DNA of 17,519 bases, from positions 1-17,519 of the forward strand of contig LXFE01000302.1 in NCBI GenBank assembly GCA_001929475.1. The letters are read 5' to 3'. Numbering within the stretch: the first letter of the stretch is position 1; every line of letters begins with the position of its first letter. Positions 1 to 10,072 of this stretch are shown here, one piece after another. The translations under genes were made by a program, and so were the position numbers. The stretch is from Neolecta irregularis DAH-3. Its lineage: Eukaryota; Ascomycota; Neolectomycetes; Neolectales; Neolectaceae. Below the pieces are notes generated by a model. The model saw nothing but the letters and a program-made list of their open reading frames with translations, ran no database searches and had not been told where the DNA came from.

Positions 1-691
1 ATGATCGAAGGCCAGAGGACATAGTCTACAGAAGGCGCAAACCACAAATACGGGAAGAGAAAATAAGTTATCGGGAATCCAGCTAGAGCAAATTGAAAAC
101 ACGACGCCGTGCCTAATTTTCTCTGTACTGTTCGAAATGCAAAGAATTGTAAAAGGATAGCGATGATTCCCGTGACTGATAATGTGATGCCAACTTATTT
201 CGAGGACAGGCCCAGACCGCCTTTAATATTGAAAGGGGAGAATTTTTGGTGATTGTAGTCTAGCGAGAAGGGTTTCGTCAAAGTACGTTGTATGGAAAGC
301 GAGAAGGATATAGGCTAGCAATTGAGTTTTGTCTGGAGAGTAAAAGCAGTTGCCAACGAGGTGGATTGTTGTGATTTTTGAGAGATTGAAGCGAAGTGCC
401 TTGGGAGGATGGTAGTAGTGATCGGCGTTGCAACAACGGTTGCTCTGCACCATCGTCAACATCTCCGCCTTCATCCAGGATCATTGGCTTTTAACGATAT
501 TTTCGAGAGAAGCATGATTTTATCCAGTCTTTGAGTTGGGGGGTCGTGGCAATCGGCTCTGCCAGGCGACAGGCAGCGAGGATGAGCAACAGCCGCTGCG
601 GGTAACCCATGAAATAGTATGTATATGTCTCTATAAGTGCTGTAGATGTACTCTGTGAGTACTCGTAATATTGGGTACTCTGTGTGAGCAT
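1..691 (-). pseudogene. Decayed MFS transporter, running off the left edge
   Basis: Three pieces of one fungal major-facilitator transporter lie in order on the minus strand. At about 691-540 is an N-terminal piece with the first membrane helix, including the family-like string RLAEPIA. At about 480-225 is a central loop (acidic, EQPLL) followed by a helix with TQLLAYILLAFHTTYFDE. At about 222-1 is a later helix pair reading GGLGLSS, VGITLSVTGIIAILLQFF and GFPITYFLFPYLWF. The pieces are in different frames. A TAA at 195-197 (read on the minus strand) falls exactly where the family has a residue between GLSS and VGI; CAA to TAA by one C-to-T change would explain it. A one-base shift lies near 225-230, and helices 2 to 6 are missing between the first two pieces. 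No short intron rescues these breaks, unlike in the neighbours. Substrate unknown. Confidence 0.75.
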
Positions 692-1160
692 GGGGTTATA
701 GACGTCTAGCGTGATGTCTCACTGACTCGGTAAAACCTATTGATAATTACTCAGACCTATTCAGCCTTTGTCTCGGCACACGACCTGGGGTTGGGCGCTG
801 ATGTGGACTTAGATTGGATATGCCGGCGTAGATACTATGAGAAAAAGTAACTACGTATATTGAATATCGGGTGAAAGCCTAGCCAGCTAGTCCGGCTAGG
901 CGCTACTTGTACAGATTCGGCAAATGTGCTGCTACCGTCATCTGCCTGCCTGTCTTTCTGATGTCTTGCAGGGTGGCGATGCTTGTGACCGGTCCGACTG
1001 GGATGAGCTGCGGCCCTTGCTGCTCTCTGTGTTCCTTCCGATGACGGGCGGTGGCGCTGGCAAGCTGGTGGGGGTTGCGACGCTGGGGTCTAACCCCACA
1101 CTTTGCATTGCGTCATCCCCTGACTCAGCCATAGCATTGCGTCATCCCGCGGTCCTCCAC
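692..1160. other. Intergenic region between divergent transporter genes
   Basis: This is the shared upstream region of the decayed minus-strand MFS gene and the plus-strand Git1-like gene. It contains an 8-bp inverted repeat (877-884 and 894-901, GCCTAGCC/GGCTAGGC, 9-nt loop), a TGACTCA site (1121-1127) of the Gcn4/AP-1 type, and a 15-bp direct repeat GCATTGCGTCATCCC at 1105-1119 and 1134-1148. The frame of the Git1-like gene stays open upstream to 924, so part of this stretch could be 5' coding sequence, but the translation there looks like chance sequence. Confidence 0.5.
1105..1148 (+). promoter_or_regulatory. Paired GCATTGCGTCATCCC repeats around a TGACTCA site
   Basis: Two identical 15-bp copies (1105-1119 and 1134-1148) flank TGACTCA at 1121-1127, immediately upstream of the chosen start of the Git1-like gene at 1161. 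TGACTCA is the known core for Gcn4/AP-1-type bZIP factors, and TGCGTCA within each repeat is a one-base variant of it. A regulatory role is inferred only from sequence and position. Confidence 0.35.
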
Positions 1161-2851
1161 ATGCCGCCGCAACTCTCCGCGAGCTCCCCAAAGCCCCCCG
1201 CTGCCGTCTTCTTTGCCCTTGTCTGCGCTGGATTCGCCCTTATCAGCGATGGCTACCAAAACAATGTCATGGTCTGCACTCTGCATCGCCTTTGCTGATC
1301 CCAGACAATGGCAAACGTCGTTCTGAAGGCAGAGTATCCCCACGATTACACTTCGGTCTTTTCCACCCGCGTGTCCAATGCCCTCCTGATCGGCGCAATC
1401 CTCGGTCAGTTAACAGTCGGCTACATATGCGATCGCCTTGGCAGAAAATGCACCTAATATTTCCAATGCCATGTTGATTCATAGTCGCTATCGTCGTCAC
1501 TACAGCTTTGATTGTCCTCGGTTCGCTCCTGGCCACCGCCTCAAGCGGGTCTTCCCTCCAAGTAGTTTTGCATCATTAACCCCTGCCGATATAATAGGCC
1601 ATGTTTTGGATGATGGTTGTCGCCCGCGGCGTTACCGGTATAGTTTATAAAAATGATTTATAATGACCCCCAAGGTTTCGGTGTCGGGGGAGAATATCCA
1701 GCGTCATCGACCTCGGCAAGTGAGGCTGCAAACGAACAGCTCCAGAAAAGCCGTGGTCCAATCTTCATCATGGTCACAAAGTCTGTTCCCTGCTCGACAC
1801 TTCATTTATCATCTAGTCTCCCACTATCCTTTGGTGGACCAGTATCCATGTGTATATTCCTCATTGTCTACTCTGCGGCTGGTTCTTCTCATTTGACCAC
1901 TGTATCCCAGTCTCACTAGTGTTCCACTGATCTCAGGTCTGGAGGGTATGTTTTGGGCTCGGGGCAGTATTGCCATTATCCGTCTTCTATTTTCGCCTAA
2001 GGCTCGTCACGAGCAAACTCTATAGAGAAGGTGCAATCAAAAGTATACTTGCCTCCCCCTCTCCACCCTAACACTAGAACGCGTCCCATACTGGCTGGTT
2101 CTAAAATACTATTGGCGTTCTCTAATCGGTACATGTCTAGCCTGGTTCATCTACGACTTGTACGCATTCTATGCCCCTGTAGTCTAACATCACAGCGTCA
2201 CTTTTCCGAATGGCATCTTTAGCGGAGCCATCATCTCATCCTTAGTCAAAAACTCTTCAATCAAAAAAACGGCAGAGTATCAACTACTCTTAAACACCCT
2301 CCAACTCCCAGGGATATTTATCGGTGCACTTTTATGTAATCCTCTCGGTCGGAAAAATACAATGATGCTTGGGTTTAGTGGATATTTGATTTTCGGGGTA
2401 TTCCCTCGTTCTCTGAAAACCACGTTTCTGACTTCAAAAGTTGGTAATCGGCTTGTCCTATGACCGCATTACAAAGATGCTGCCTCTATTCGTCATATTT
2501 TACGGGCTAATGCAATCTTCCGGAAATCTTGGTCCTGGAGACTTTCTTGGTCTCCTCTCATCTGAATCCTACGCAACTCCCATCCGTGGAACATGTTATG
2601 GTCTTTCAGCAGCGGTAGGCAAAGCCGGAGCAGCTATCGGCACACAAGTATTCCAGCCTATACAAATCCACTGGGGTAAACGATGGACGTTCATCGTTGC
2701 TGCTGTGTGTGGGATTGTGGGTATCTTGGTCACATGGATATTTGTGCCCGATCTGACGGGAGAGGATTTGGCGCTGGAAGATCGACGATTTGAAGAATTT
2801 CTTAGAAAAGAAGGATGGACCGGAGATATCGGGGATGATCAGCCGGAATAG
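1161..2851 (+). CDS. Git1-like MFS glycerophosphodiester/phospholipid transporter
   Basis: This is probably a proton symporter of the plasma membrane that takes up glycerophosphoinositol-type or related phosphate compounds. Exons: 1161-1271, 1305-1449, 1485-1561, 1598-1637, 1675-1780, 1817-1901, 1937-2042, 2078-2159, 2196-2397 and 2441-2851, giving 454 residues. Every join restores family sequence: DGYQNNVM then TMANVV, CDRLGRK then AIVVTTALIVLG, ARGVTGFGVGGEYPASS, VTNLPLSFGGP, YDFVTFPNGIFS, and GYLIFGLVIGLSYD. The MFS loop motif (YICDRLGRK) and the second-half NPLGRKNTMMLGFSGY are both present, as are about 12 helices and the usual tail FVPDLTGEDLA. Introns are 33-43 nt; the second is GC-AG. 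The start at 1161 is the nearest ATG in good context before helix 1. In-frame ATGs at 924 and 1041 are possible but add unlikely sequence. Family assignment is firm; the substrate is inferred. Confidence 0.9.
1450..1484 (+). other. GC-AG intron, 35 nt
   Basis: No GT donor gives a reading frame at the junction after the GRK motif of the Git1-like gene. A GC donor at 1450 with the AG at 1483-1484 joins the two exons in frame (GRK, then a split Phe codon, then AIVVTT), as the family requires. Either this is a true GC-AG intron or the donor has mutated and the gene is impaired. Confidence 0.65.
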
Positions 2852-3223
2852 CAACCACTGGGTAGACATCAGAGTGACCCTCAGATATTGATTGATTCAT
2901 ACCGCTGAGTGGTAGGCGGGTAGATCAAATTGTGGCTCCCGCGAGTGCCGCATCGGAGATCCGGCGTAAGACATCTACAAATAGTATCCCCACCCCTCAG
3001 GAATCAACCAATGTGCAAAAAAGGATACAACATGCAAATCTTATAGTGAGAGAACTACACTAGCACAAATAGACTACACTGTCTACTGGGATGTGAATCT
3101 GCAGCTTGTAAATGCGATAAACACAGCATTCGTCCAGGGCAGCTGCAGCTACTCAACCTTATTATGCCGCAGGGGCCTCATTTCCGCGGAGATATAATTA
3201 CTGGCAATCGCCGATAATCCTTC
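2852..3223. other. Intergenic region, no gene seen
   Basis: The 372 bases separate two plus-strand transporter genes. There is no open frame of note and no recognised repeat. An AT-rich stretch GATATAATTA at 3191-3200 lies about 30 bases before the permease start and could act as a TATA-like element. Confidence 0.4.
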
Positions 3224-5298
3224 ATGTCGTCAAGTAAAATACCTACGATATATGTCGAGTCCTCTATAGGCCAAGATGCTGTTGTGCTGGACGCACTGGG
3301 TCATCCTAAAGTAAATCCCTTCCTCCTCAAAACATGTATTCAACGGATCAGGAACTAGAACAAAAGTTTTCAGCGCTAAGTATGCTGGGCTTTGCATTTG
3401 CTATTCTCAAGTATTTCTGCTTCGCCTGTTTCTTTCGTGCTGAACTGGTAAAGTACCTGGACGGCTCTCGCTGCCTCATTGGCCGTGGCCCTTCCTACTG
3501 GAGGTACACTGCGATTTCTTATCGTTCATGCAATTCATATTCCCCGCAGGTCCAGTGACCGCACTATGGGGTCTACTCATCGCTGGACTCTGCAGTCTAG
3601 CGATCTCTGCTTCACTCGCCGAAATGTGTTCGGTGTGGCCGATTGCTGCTGGTCAGTATTATTGGACCGCCGCGTTATCACCACCTAATTGGGCGCCCCT
3701 ATTGAGTTTTGCGTGCGGCTGGATCAACGTTATGGGCTGGTCTGTATATTGTTCCCGCATCACATGCTGATGTCAGGTGGGCTTTAGTCGCTGCTGGTGC
3801 TTCCTTGGGCGGTAAATGAAAGCTCCCCTTCCCGCGCTGAAACATCTGCAGCTTCGTTAATCACTGGAATTTTTGCTTTGCTAAAGGAAGAGTATATCGT
3901 AAAGACTTGGCATACCTACACACTTTATCTGGGGTTCTTGGTAATAGCCACTCTTGCGAATTCTCAGGGAATGAATTATTTACCTGCCATGAACAAATTC
4001 GCATGCAAGTTCTCCAAATCATTGTCCCCTAAACTTTTGGCTTACCTCAGAAAAGTATATTGGTCTGTATTCGGCGCAGTCATAATCAGTATAACCATTT
4101 TAATCACTTCGGCGCCGAATTATCAGTCACCACGGTAATTCTTTCACAAAAAGAATAGTTGCTCACAATTAGCTTTGTGTTTACTGAATTCTTCAATGAT
4201 AATACAGGATGGCCTGATGGGATGGCGTTGCTATTAGGTCTCCTTCCAGGAACATTATCACTAACTGCCTTTGTTCTTTCCGTTCCCAGCTGTGAAACTA
4301 ATATGGAAAAAGGATGCAGTCGCACATATGGTCGAAGAAGTCCCTCGCCCACATATAAATGCCCCAAGAGCAATGATTTACGCAATTCCAATAGGTGTCT
4401 GCACGTATCTCCCCTAATACATTATACAATTCCAACTGACTTATTCCCTAGAGGCCTCGTCTTTCAAACTTGTTTATTTTTTGTCATTAGTGATTTCAAA
4501 AGAGTCATAGATTCACCGGCAGGGTCCCTAGCCCTTAGTTAACAGACTTGGTAAAGCTAATATGATTAGTCCGCTCCTTGAAATTCTGTATCAAGCGACA
4601 CATTCGAAAATCCAGGCAGTCGTACTTGATATGTTTCCTATTGGGTGTCTGGTCTTTGGAACGATCAGTATTGCGACAACTTCTTCTCGCCTTACGTTTG
4701 CTTTTGCTAGAGGTATATCCTAGGAAAAGATTCTTTACTAACCTAGACAACGGTCTACCGCTTTCACCACATCTAGCTAAAATATCAAATGGCGTGCCAA
4801 GAAATTCCTTGTTTTTGACGATTATCATCGATGTGTTCTTCGGTTTACTGTATTTTGTCTCGGATTCAGCTTTACATGCGATTTTATCGGCCTCGGTAGT
4901 GGCTCTTGGAATTTCATACGGTCTACCTATATTCACTCTTCTCCTCCGCGGCAGATCATTCCTTCCCAAGGCAGCTTTCTCACTAGGTCGATGGGGGCTT
5001 TTTGTCAATTATCTTGGGTTATCGTTTATCTTGTTGACGACTATATTATTTCTATTCCCGGCCCATCGGGTTGTCGACGCAAGTTCAATGAGTATGGATT
5101 TCATACTACATCATTGAACGGAAGTGCTGATTGGATTTAGATTATACCATTGTTGCGTTTGCGGTTGTTTTTGGGGTTTCTGTGTTTCGATGGTACTTTC
5201 ACGGTCGACTACATTTTTCAGGACCATTCGTGATTTCAAATCTTGAAATCATAAATGGAATTGAAGGGGATTTTCGGATTGGGAAACAGGTCGTGTGA
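3224..5298 (+). CDS. APC-family amino-acid/choline-type permease
   Basis: A membrane permease of the fungal amino-acid/choline transporter group (Uga4, Hnm1 and relatives). Exons: 3224-3310, 3352-3410, 3454-3503, 3550-3739, 3777-3811, 3852-4008, 4051-4134, 4173-4272, 4313-4404, 4452-4523, 4570-4712, 4747-5091 and 5141-5298, giving 523 residues, the usual length. Visible family blocks in order are ELEQKFSALSMLGFAFAIL, NTWTALAASLAVALPTGGP, SLAEMCSVWPIAAGQYYW, GWINVMGWWAL, EFFNDNTGW, DAVAHMVEEVPRP, ATTSSRLTFAFARDNGLP, and ILSASVVALGISYGLPI. About 12 helices are expected. All splice phases agree. The ATG at 3334 would miss the usual LDALGHPK lead, so 3224 was chosen. Introns are 34-49 nt. Whether the substrate is choline, GABA or another amine cannot be read from sequence. 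Confidence 0.92.
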
Positions 5299-5483
5299 TG
5301 CTTTTTGCATTTTTAGAAGCTGGAGTTTTGTAGATATTGCGCTTTATACCATGGATGGTTGATGTTTGGAAGACATGTGGAGTGAAGAGTGATGTCACAT
5401 CCACAAAGGGAAGGTGGGCTGAAGCTATCGATAACCACCACACTCAGAAAGCCTGAGTGTTTTCCCTTTCCTTGCAGTTTGCC

Positions 5484-6355
5484 ATGCCTCTTTATCCAGG
5501 CAAATATATCCTTTCTTCTGTGTATTCTCTGATGGCTGCAGCACTCATCGCTGCGACATTCGCTTTCGCCGCAGGAATATTGATATACAATGAATGGGAT
5601 GCGCTTTCCGAAGCTTGGCAGAAGAGAAAGAAACAGCGCGTTTCTTCTGTTAGATTTCCCTTTGCGGCGGAATATGGCTCATAAGCGTGTTTAGCAATTT
5701 GGACGAACTCCAGAGAGATCGTCTAGTCTAATTCGCCCAAGACGGGCCACTGGAGAAGCCGGTTTTGCAACAGGATATTATTCCCAAAGAGACAGTCGAA
5801 GACGAATGTCCTCTTCCGTATCTCCCCTTTCTTTCCCTCTGGAATGTACCTCATATCCTGAAGAACTCCCAAGAGTACAACCTCGACGAATATACCTCTC
5901 GCCACAACGCAAAGAAAGCACGGTTGATAGTCAACGAATCCGCAGATAGAGATCATATCGCTGGGTTTACACTAAATAATCCTGTTACGGATCAAACCAG
6001 AGGGTTAAGCCAAGCAGAGATCTATGGCTTTCCTTCCAACACTGAAGATTTGTTCATCGATGACGAACTATTGGCTACACCTACTATTTTCGAAGACCAA
6101 AGTCGATTATCCACTCCTACTGCTCGCCCATCCCCGGCAGAAGAGAACCGAATAGATTCTCTCTCCCAAGATAGGGATAATGCAATTGCGTTCAGCGAAA
6201 TTTACTCTGCAGGAAGCGTCGCACAGTCGCCTGGATCTGCACATTTGCAGTTCGTTTCCGCTCGTGGATCTGAAGACGGATGGACTAGCGGTGGAGTGTC
6301 TCCTACTGGCGAAGACTGGAGCTTGATAGACAGCGGGTCTGAAAAAAGCGACTGA
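5484..6355 (+). CDS. Unrecognised single-pass membrane protein with Ser-rich tail
   Basis: I do not recognise the family. The first exon begins MPLYPGKYILSSVY and has one strong membrane helix (AAALIAATFAFAAGILIY, about residues 17-35), followed by a charged stretch (WQKRKKQR). Likely exons are 5484-5639, 5695-5874 and 5915-6355, about 258 residues. The exon-2 frame is basic and Ser-rich; exon 3 is acidic and Ser/Thr/Pro-rich and ends DSGSEKSD. The exon 3 frame is open from about 5765, but coding continuity with exon 1 needs the middle exon in another frame. Both splice choices are uncertain: donors at 5640 or 5649, and a second intron either at 5875-5914 or of 46 nt ending near 5865. The layout suggests a type II or signal-anchor protein with a disordered tail. 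It starts 185 bases after the permease stop. Confidence 0.55.
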
Positions 6356-6509
6356 TTGATTGTGGCTGTATAAAGCATTACCTGCCACTCATTGATTGAA
6401 TTTTTATTGGAAATCTTTCCTTTTTTCTTCACAATTTTTGTTTTGGTATAGGAACGTTTTGTGCATTCCTTCGAATCAATTTGGAACATTACACTCTTTT
6501 AAATTTTTA

Positions 6510-6520
6510 CACGTGACGTA
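6510..6520 (+). promoter_or_regulatory. CACGTGACGTA, E-box overlapping CRE-like site
   Basis: CACGTG fused to TGACGTA lies about 65 bases before the start of the Sae2-like gene. CACGTG is bound by bHLH factors and TGACGTA by bZIP factors in fungi. A role here is inference from sequence and position. Confidence 0.3.
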
Positions 6521-6582
6521 AGGCAGGGGTTATCATATTCATAGGCCGGTGTTTGAGATGACCACCACCTACTTTTAGTTCA

Positions 6583-8006
6583 ATGGACCAACACGGCATT
6601 TCACGTCCTTTATTTGTTCGTCTCTGATATACAGATGAGGATCTACACTCGAGTGAATACAAATCAAATGAAATATACTACAATTATCTCAAGAAACATA
6701 AGGACAATCCCGCGATATTACTTGCCTCAGCAAAGCAAGTCTATAAGAAATTCGACAATCTCAGAGACAACTTTCAGAAATTGAAGAAGAAGTATCAGAA
6801 GGATCGCGATCGGTGGGATGCATGGTACGCGAAAGCGGAGAAAAGAAAAACGGAAAAGCAAAAGTTGAAAGTGCCATTAAGCGAAGCTTCCAATTCGGTT
6901 GTGAACTCACCAAAGAAGAAGGTCAAAAGAGCCATCCCAAAGGAAAGATCATCGGAGGACAAGGAGAATGAAATTGATTCTCGAGTAAAGACTGAGGAAA
7001 CTGTTCTCGAAGAATATAAGCTTCCAAAGCCCACAACGCAGGTGCTCAACGAAGTAGATGTTTTCTTCATTCCTCCATCACCAGACCGTCATCTCTTACG
7101 AAGCAATCCACAAAAGAAATCTCCCACTTCACTGTCTAATCAATTTAATCCCTCACGACCTATCGCCGAGTCTAACAATACAGAAAACCGAGGGAAAGAT
7201 AAAGTAACCGAATCAATCGAGTCTAAAAACATCAAAAAAGAAGAACAAGAAACAGAAACGCTCCGGCGATTATCCTCTAACAGCCGTAAAAGACCACTGT
7301 CTTCTTTGACTCGAGATTTTTCCACTCCTGCTACATTCGAAAGAAAAGAACGTTTGAGCCAAAGTGTTCCTGCCAAATTCCCCATCTCTCCACGAAAAGG
7401 AAAGAGAAGTTTGCCCGAACCATCAAGTCCTGAAAGATTTCAAAAAAGACCGCCATTACATCTCAGCCCTAGTGTTGCCAAAGAAAATAAAGGGCGAGGA
7501 CGATATGCTTCTATGATGAAGAAGTAGGGTTTCCCAGGAATGATAGATACTGATACTAGACCTGATGAATTAGATACAACAGATTTTATAGTGAATCCGG
7601 CACGAAACAATGGCATTAATTACGCATACCATGAGGTTGTTCGTGGCAAAGAAGCCCGAAAAGCACTTCACGCACATGACTGTCCCTGCTGTAAAACTGT
7701 ACATCGTTCATCCAAGATTTATCTAGCCTTTAGTTTTACGACATAGCTGGACCTCCTCCACCTTCCATGGCCCCTCGCTGGCGCTCTCACTCCCCAGAGT
7801 CGAACGATGTTATCCAGAAAGTCTCTCGACATCGCGTGAATTTCGAGAGGGCGCCCACTCCTCCTGGTTTTTGGAATAGTGAGTTTCCTGATACACAAGC
7901 CCGGGAAGAAGTTCGACAGCAGGCCGAAGAGATGAGGCGCCGACGAGCGTTGGAAAGGGAAGCGGAAAGTAAAAAATTCGGTGGAGGGCGGTATATCAAA
8001 CGATAA
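6583..8006 (+). CDS. SAE2: Sae2/Ctp1/CtIP-type DNA-end-resection factor
   Basis: A nuclear cofactor that activates Mre11 nuclease to start resection of DNA double-strand breaks. Proposed exons: 6583-6604, 6635-7523, 7560-7698 and 7734-8006 (440 residues). The C-terminal Sae2 domain is clear. FIVNPARNNGINYAYHEVV is followed by the CPCC cysteine pair (C345/C348), FYDIAGPPPP, the RHR motif (382-384), then APTPPGFW and EFPDTQ. In CtIP the matching Thr-Pro is the CDK site and the matching Thr-Gln an ATM-type site; here they are T392 and T404. The middle is basic, Ser-rich and disordered; residues about 20-70 could form a helix (KKFDNLRDNFQKLKKKYQKD). The N-terminus is the weak part: a 30-nt intron joins a 7-codon first exon, and an unseen upstream exon is possible. 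The protein is shorter than many fungal homologues. Confidence 0.88.
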
Positions 8007-8931
8007 TGCGTTGGAACTGGTTCATGAAATTTTTAAAGTGTATATGCATTTGTCTGGTCTGTATCTTTATTGGGGGGGAGTATGAAACGATATTACAACT
8101 TCATGTTGGAGCAATCTCGTGAGATTTAAGTCAGCTTGTGTCTTGATGATGCATCAATGTTAGGGGCTTGAGATACATTTGCAATACATACGACAGAGTG
8201 GGATTCCTAAATCCCCATATAATGTGAGGTCAATGATCTGACCCTTTTGATTACTGAGCTCTGGCTTATAGTAGCCTTACTGATCCTTCCTTAATAGGTT
8301 CAGCGTTAGTGGTCTCAAATCTGTTTCGATGTCAGGCAGTACGAACCGGGGTGAGAAGGTATTCATGAGCCAGAGAAACGGGCCATATATGCGAAGCAAG
8401 ATTGAAACGTCCTGTCCAGCCTTTCCATCTCCCAGTTGTCAATGTTTTATAGACCGCTAGAATCCTCTGGTGTATCCGACTGCATGTTGGATGAACCGGT
8501 ATATTATGGTTTTCTACATAGTGATTGGACCAATCACAGCTGGCCGCCTCTCATATTTTAGACTCCTGGAACATGTCACACGTCAGTCACCGGGGGTTTT
8601 CCATCTAAAACATAGAATTCATGGCAGGTACAGTCCTACATTGAGTGCATTTGCCTCGACGATAAACTTCAGTTGTGTTATTAAAGAAGCTCGCTTGAAA
8701 CTATTCCATCTGGTGACGTCAAGAGAGTAACGACTACACCACAGAAGCGGTATAGGTTCTTCAAACGACTTGGAGTGGTTAGAATATCTCCACGATATCT
8801 TCTTGCTTGCGTTTCATTAGATCAGCGCGACCCTTTATAAACGCACCCTTGTGATCAATCTGACACGCAACCTAACAGGCTACGTATATAAATACCGACC
8901 TCCGACCCGCCTATAACCCGAATCTGATTCT
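8007..8931. other. Intergenic region, no convincing gene
   Basis: The 925 bases between the Sae2-like gene and the zinc-finger gene hold only chance open frames; the longest (8470-8730) has no start ATG, no recognisable motif and no clear coding bias. The right end carries the promoter of the next gene. Confidence 0.45.
8885..8894 (+). promoter_or_regulatory. TATA-like element TATATAAATA
   Basis: TATATAAATA lies 38-47 bases before the ATG of the zinc-finger gene at 8932, at a fitting distance for a fungal TATA box with a short leader. Confidence 0.45.
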
Positions 8932-10072
8932 ATGCCGAGCGTCAAAAGGCGCGTTCGAAAGACCCGATTATGTCGGTTCTGGATGCATATGGACAATTGT
9001 CGATATGGAGATCGTTGTAGATATGCCCATGGATTTCTACAACTGGAGAGTGTTCCCGTTCGTCTTGTTGGAAACGCAGATGCTATCAGTCAATGGTATA
9101 ACCAGAGATACCACGAAGGACCGGTTTCTTGGCAGATACAACAACCACAACGTGTCATCGCCGCTCCACCTGAAATCCATGCGGCACCACCTACTCCTAT
9201 TGCCTCACCGAGGCCTGGTTCGACCTCCTTGCCGAAATTATCGTCTCAACAGGAAGGGAAAATTGAATCAATTCCTGAGCTTCGGTGCAAAGAAACTAAA
9301 AGTCAAGCGGTACAGACAGATCCAGAAAGTGTTTTCGTCAATGTGAACCCGCCGGAGAAACCAGCAAAGGAGGTTAGCCTCAACTTCAAATAAATGAACT
9401 GATGATCAGCTCCGATATGAGGCAGAGATTGACCGACTTACTGCGAAATGCGATCAACTCCGAGAAGATAAAGCTCATGCTCTTGAGAAAAGGGGTGCAG
9501 AGTGGAATTCTAAATATGTGGAATTAAAAGAACAGAATGAATATCTCTCATATCAGCAGAATCGAGACCGTGAATATATAAACGTTCTAGAAGATATTAT
9601 AAAATCATCGAAAGCAACAATAGAAGACCTGCAAAGACGCATGAACTCTGTTCAAGCTCAGCTGGCCTCTACATTCACCTCGCGAGATGCTGAAATGCAA
9701 GCTAAAATCCAGAAACTCGAAAGGGACCGGAGTGAACTTGTTGATACAATCTGGAAGTTAAAGAATGAGGTTGCCGAAGCCAACGAACGCATAAAGTCGA
9801 AAACTGGTGATATTCTTCTACTTCAACTGTCGAAATTGCGAAAAGCGTCCTCTTTAGAACCCTCAAAATTCTTAACATGGTTATACCAAGAATGCCCTCC
9901 ACCTAATCCTGTTCCTTTATTGCCTGCAAAATGTGGCAAATCCGAATTTCGCGAAGCCATCAGAAAATATCACCCTGACAAAGCTGGAAAATTTGGCGAT
10001 CATATTAAAATTCTCGTAGAAGAAGTTACTAAAGTCTTGAATCAAAAAGTACAGGAAATCGAGCCCGAGTAA
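8932..10072 (+). CDS. CCCH zinc finger, coiled-coil, J-like domain protein
   Basis: Two exons, 8932-9372 and 9410-10072, joined by a 37-nt intron in phase 0, give 367 residues. Residues 14-33 form a canonical CCCH finger, C-x8-C-x5-C-x3-H (C14, C23, C29, H33), a fold usually used for RNA binding. Residues about 40-145 are Pro/Ser-rich. Residues about 150-285 are a long charged coiled coil (for example KLERDRSELVDTIWKLKNEV). The C-terminus carries FREAIRKYHPDKAGKFGDH with an HPD motif at 335-337 and a following helix LVEEVTKVLNQ, like the Hsp70-contacting J domain. Helix I of a J domain is less clear (FLTWLYQECPPP). It may be a soluble RNA-linked Hsp70 cochaperone, but that is inference. The start is the first ATG, directly before the basic KRRVRKTR. 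Confidence 0.85.

Noticed and set aside
924-1160. Upstream in-frame extension of the Git1-like gene (ATG at 924 or 1041)
   Set aside because: The added residues have no resemblance to the short N-terminus usual before helix 1 and overlap the 15-bp promoter repeats.
4535-5008. 157-codon minus-strand open frame
   Set aside because: It is the antisense of permease exons 11 and 12, whose plus-strand reading matches the family.
6795-7385. Two minus-strand frames inside the Sae2-like gene
   Set aside because: They are shadows of the long plus-strand exon and have no motif.
8470-8730. 86-codon plus-strand frame
   Set aside because: It starts with GTG rather than ATG, has no motif, and lies in intergenic sequence with no exon partner.
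9005-9346. 113-codon plus-strand frame inside the zinc-finger gene
   Set aside because: It is out of frame with the CCCH finger and shows no domain.
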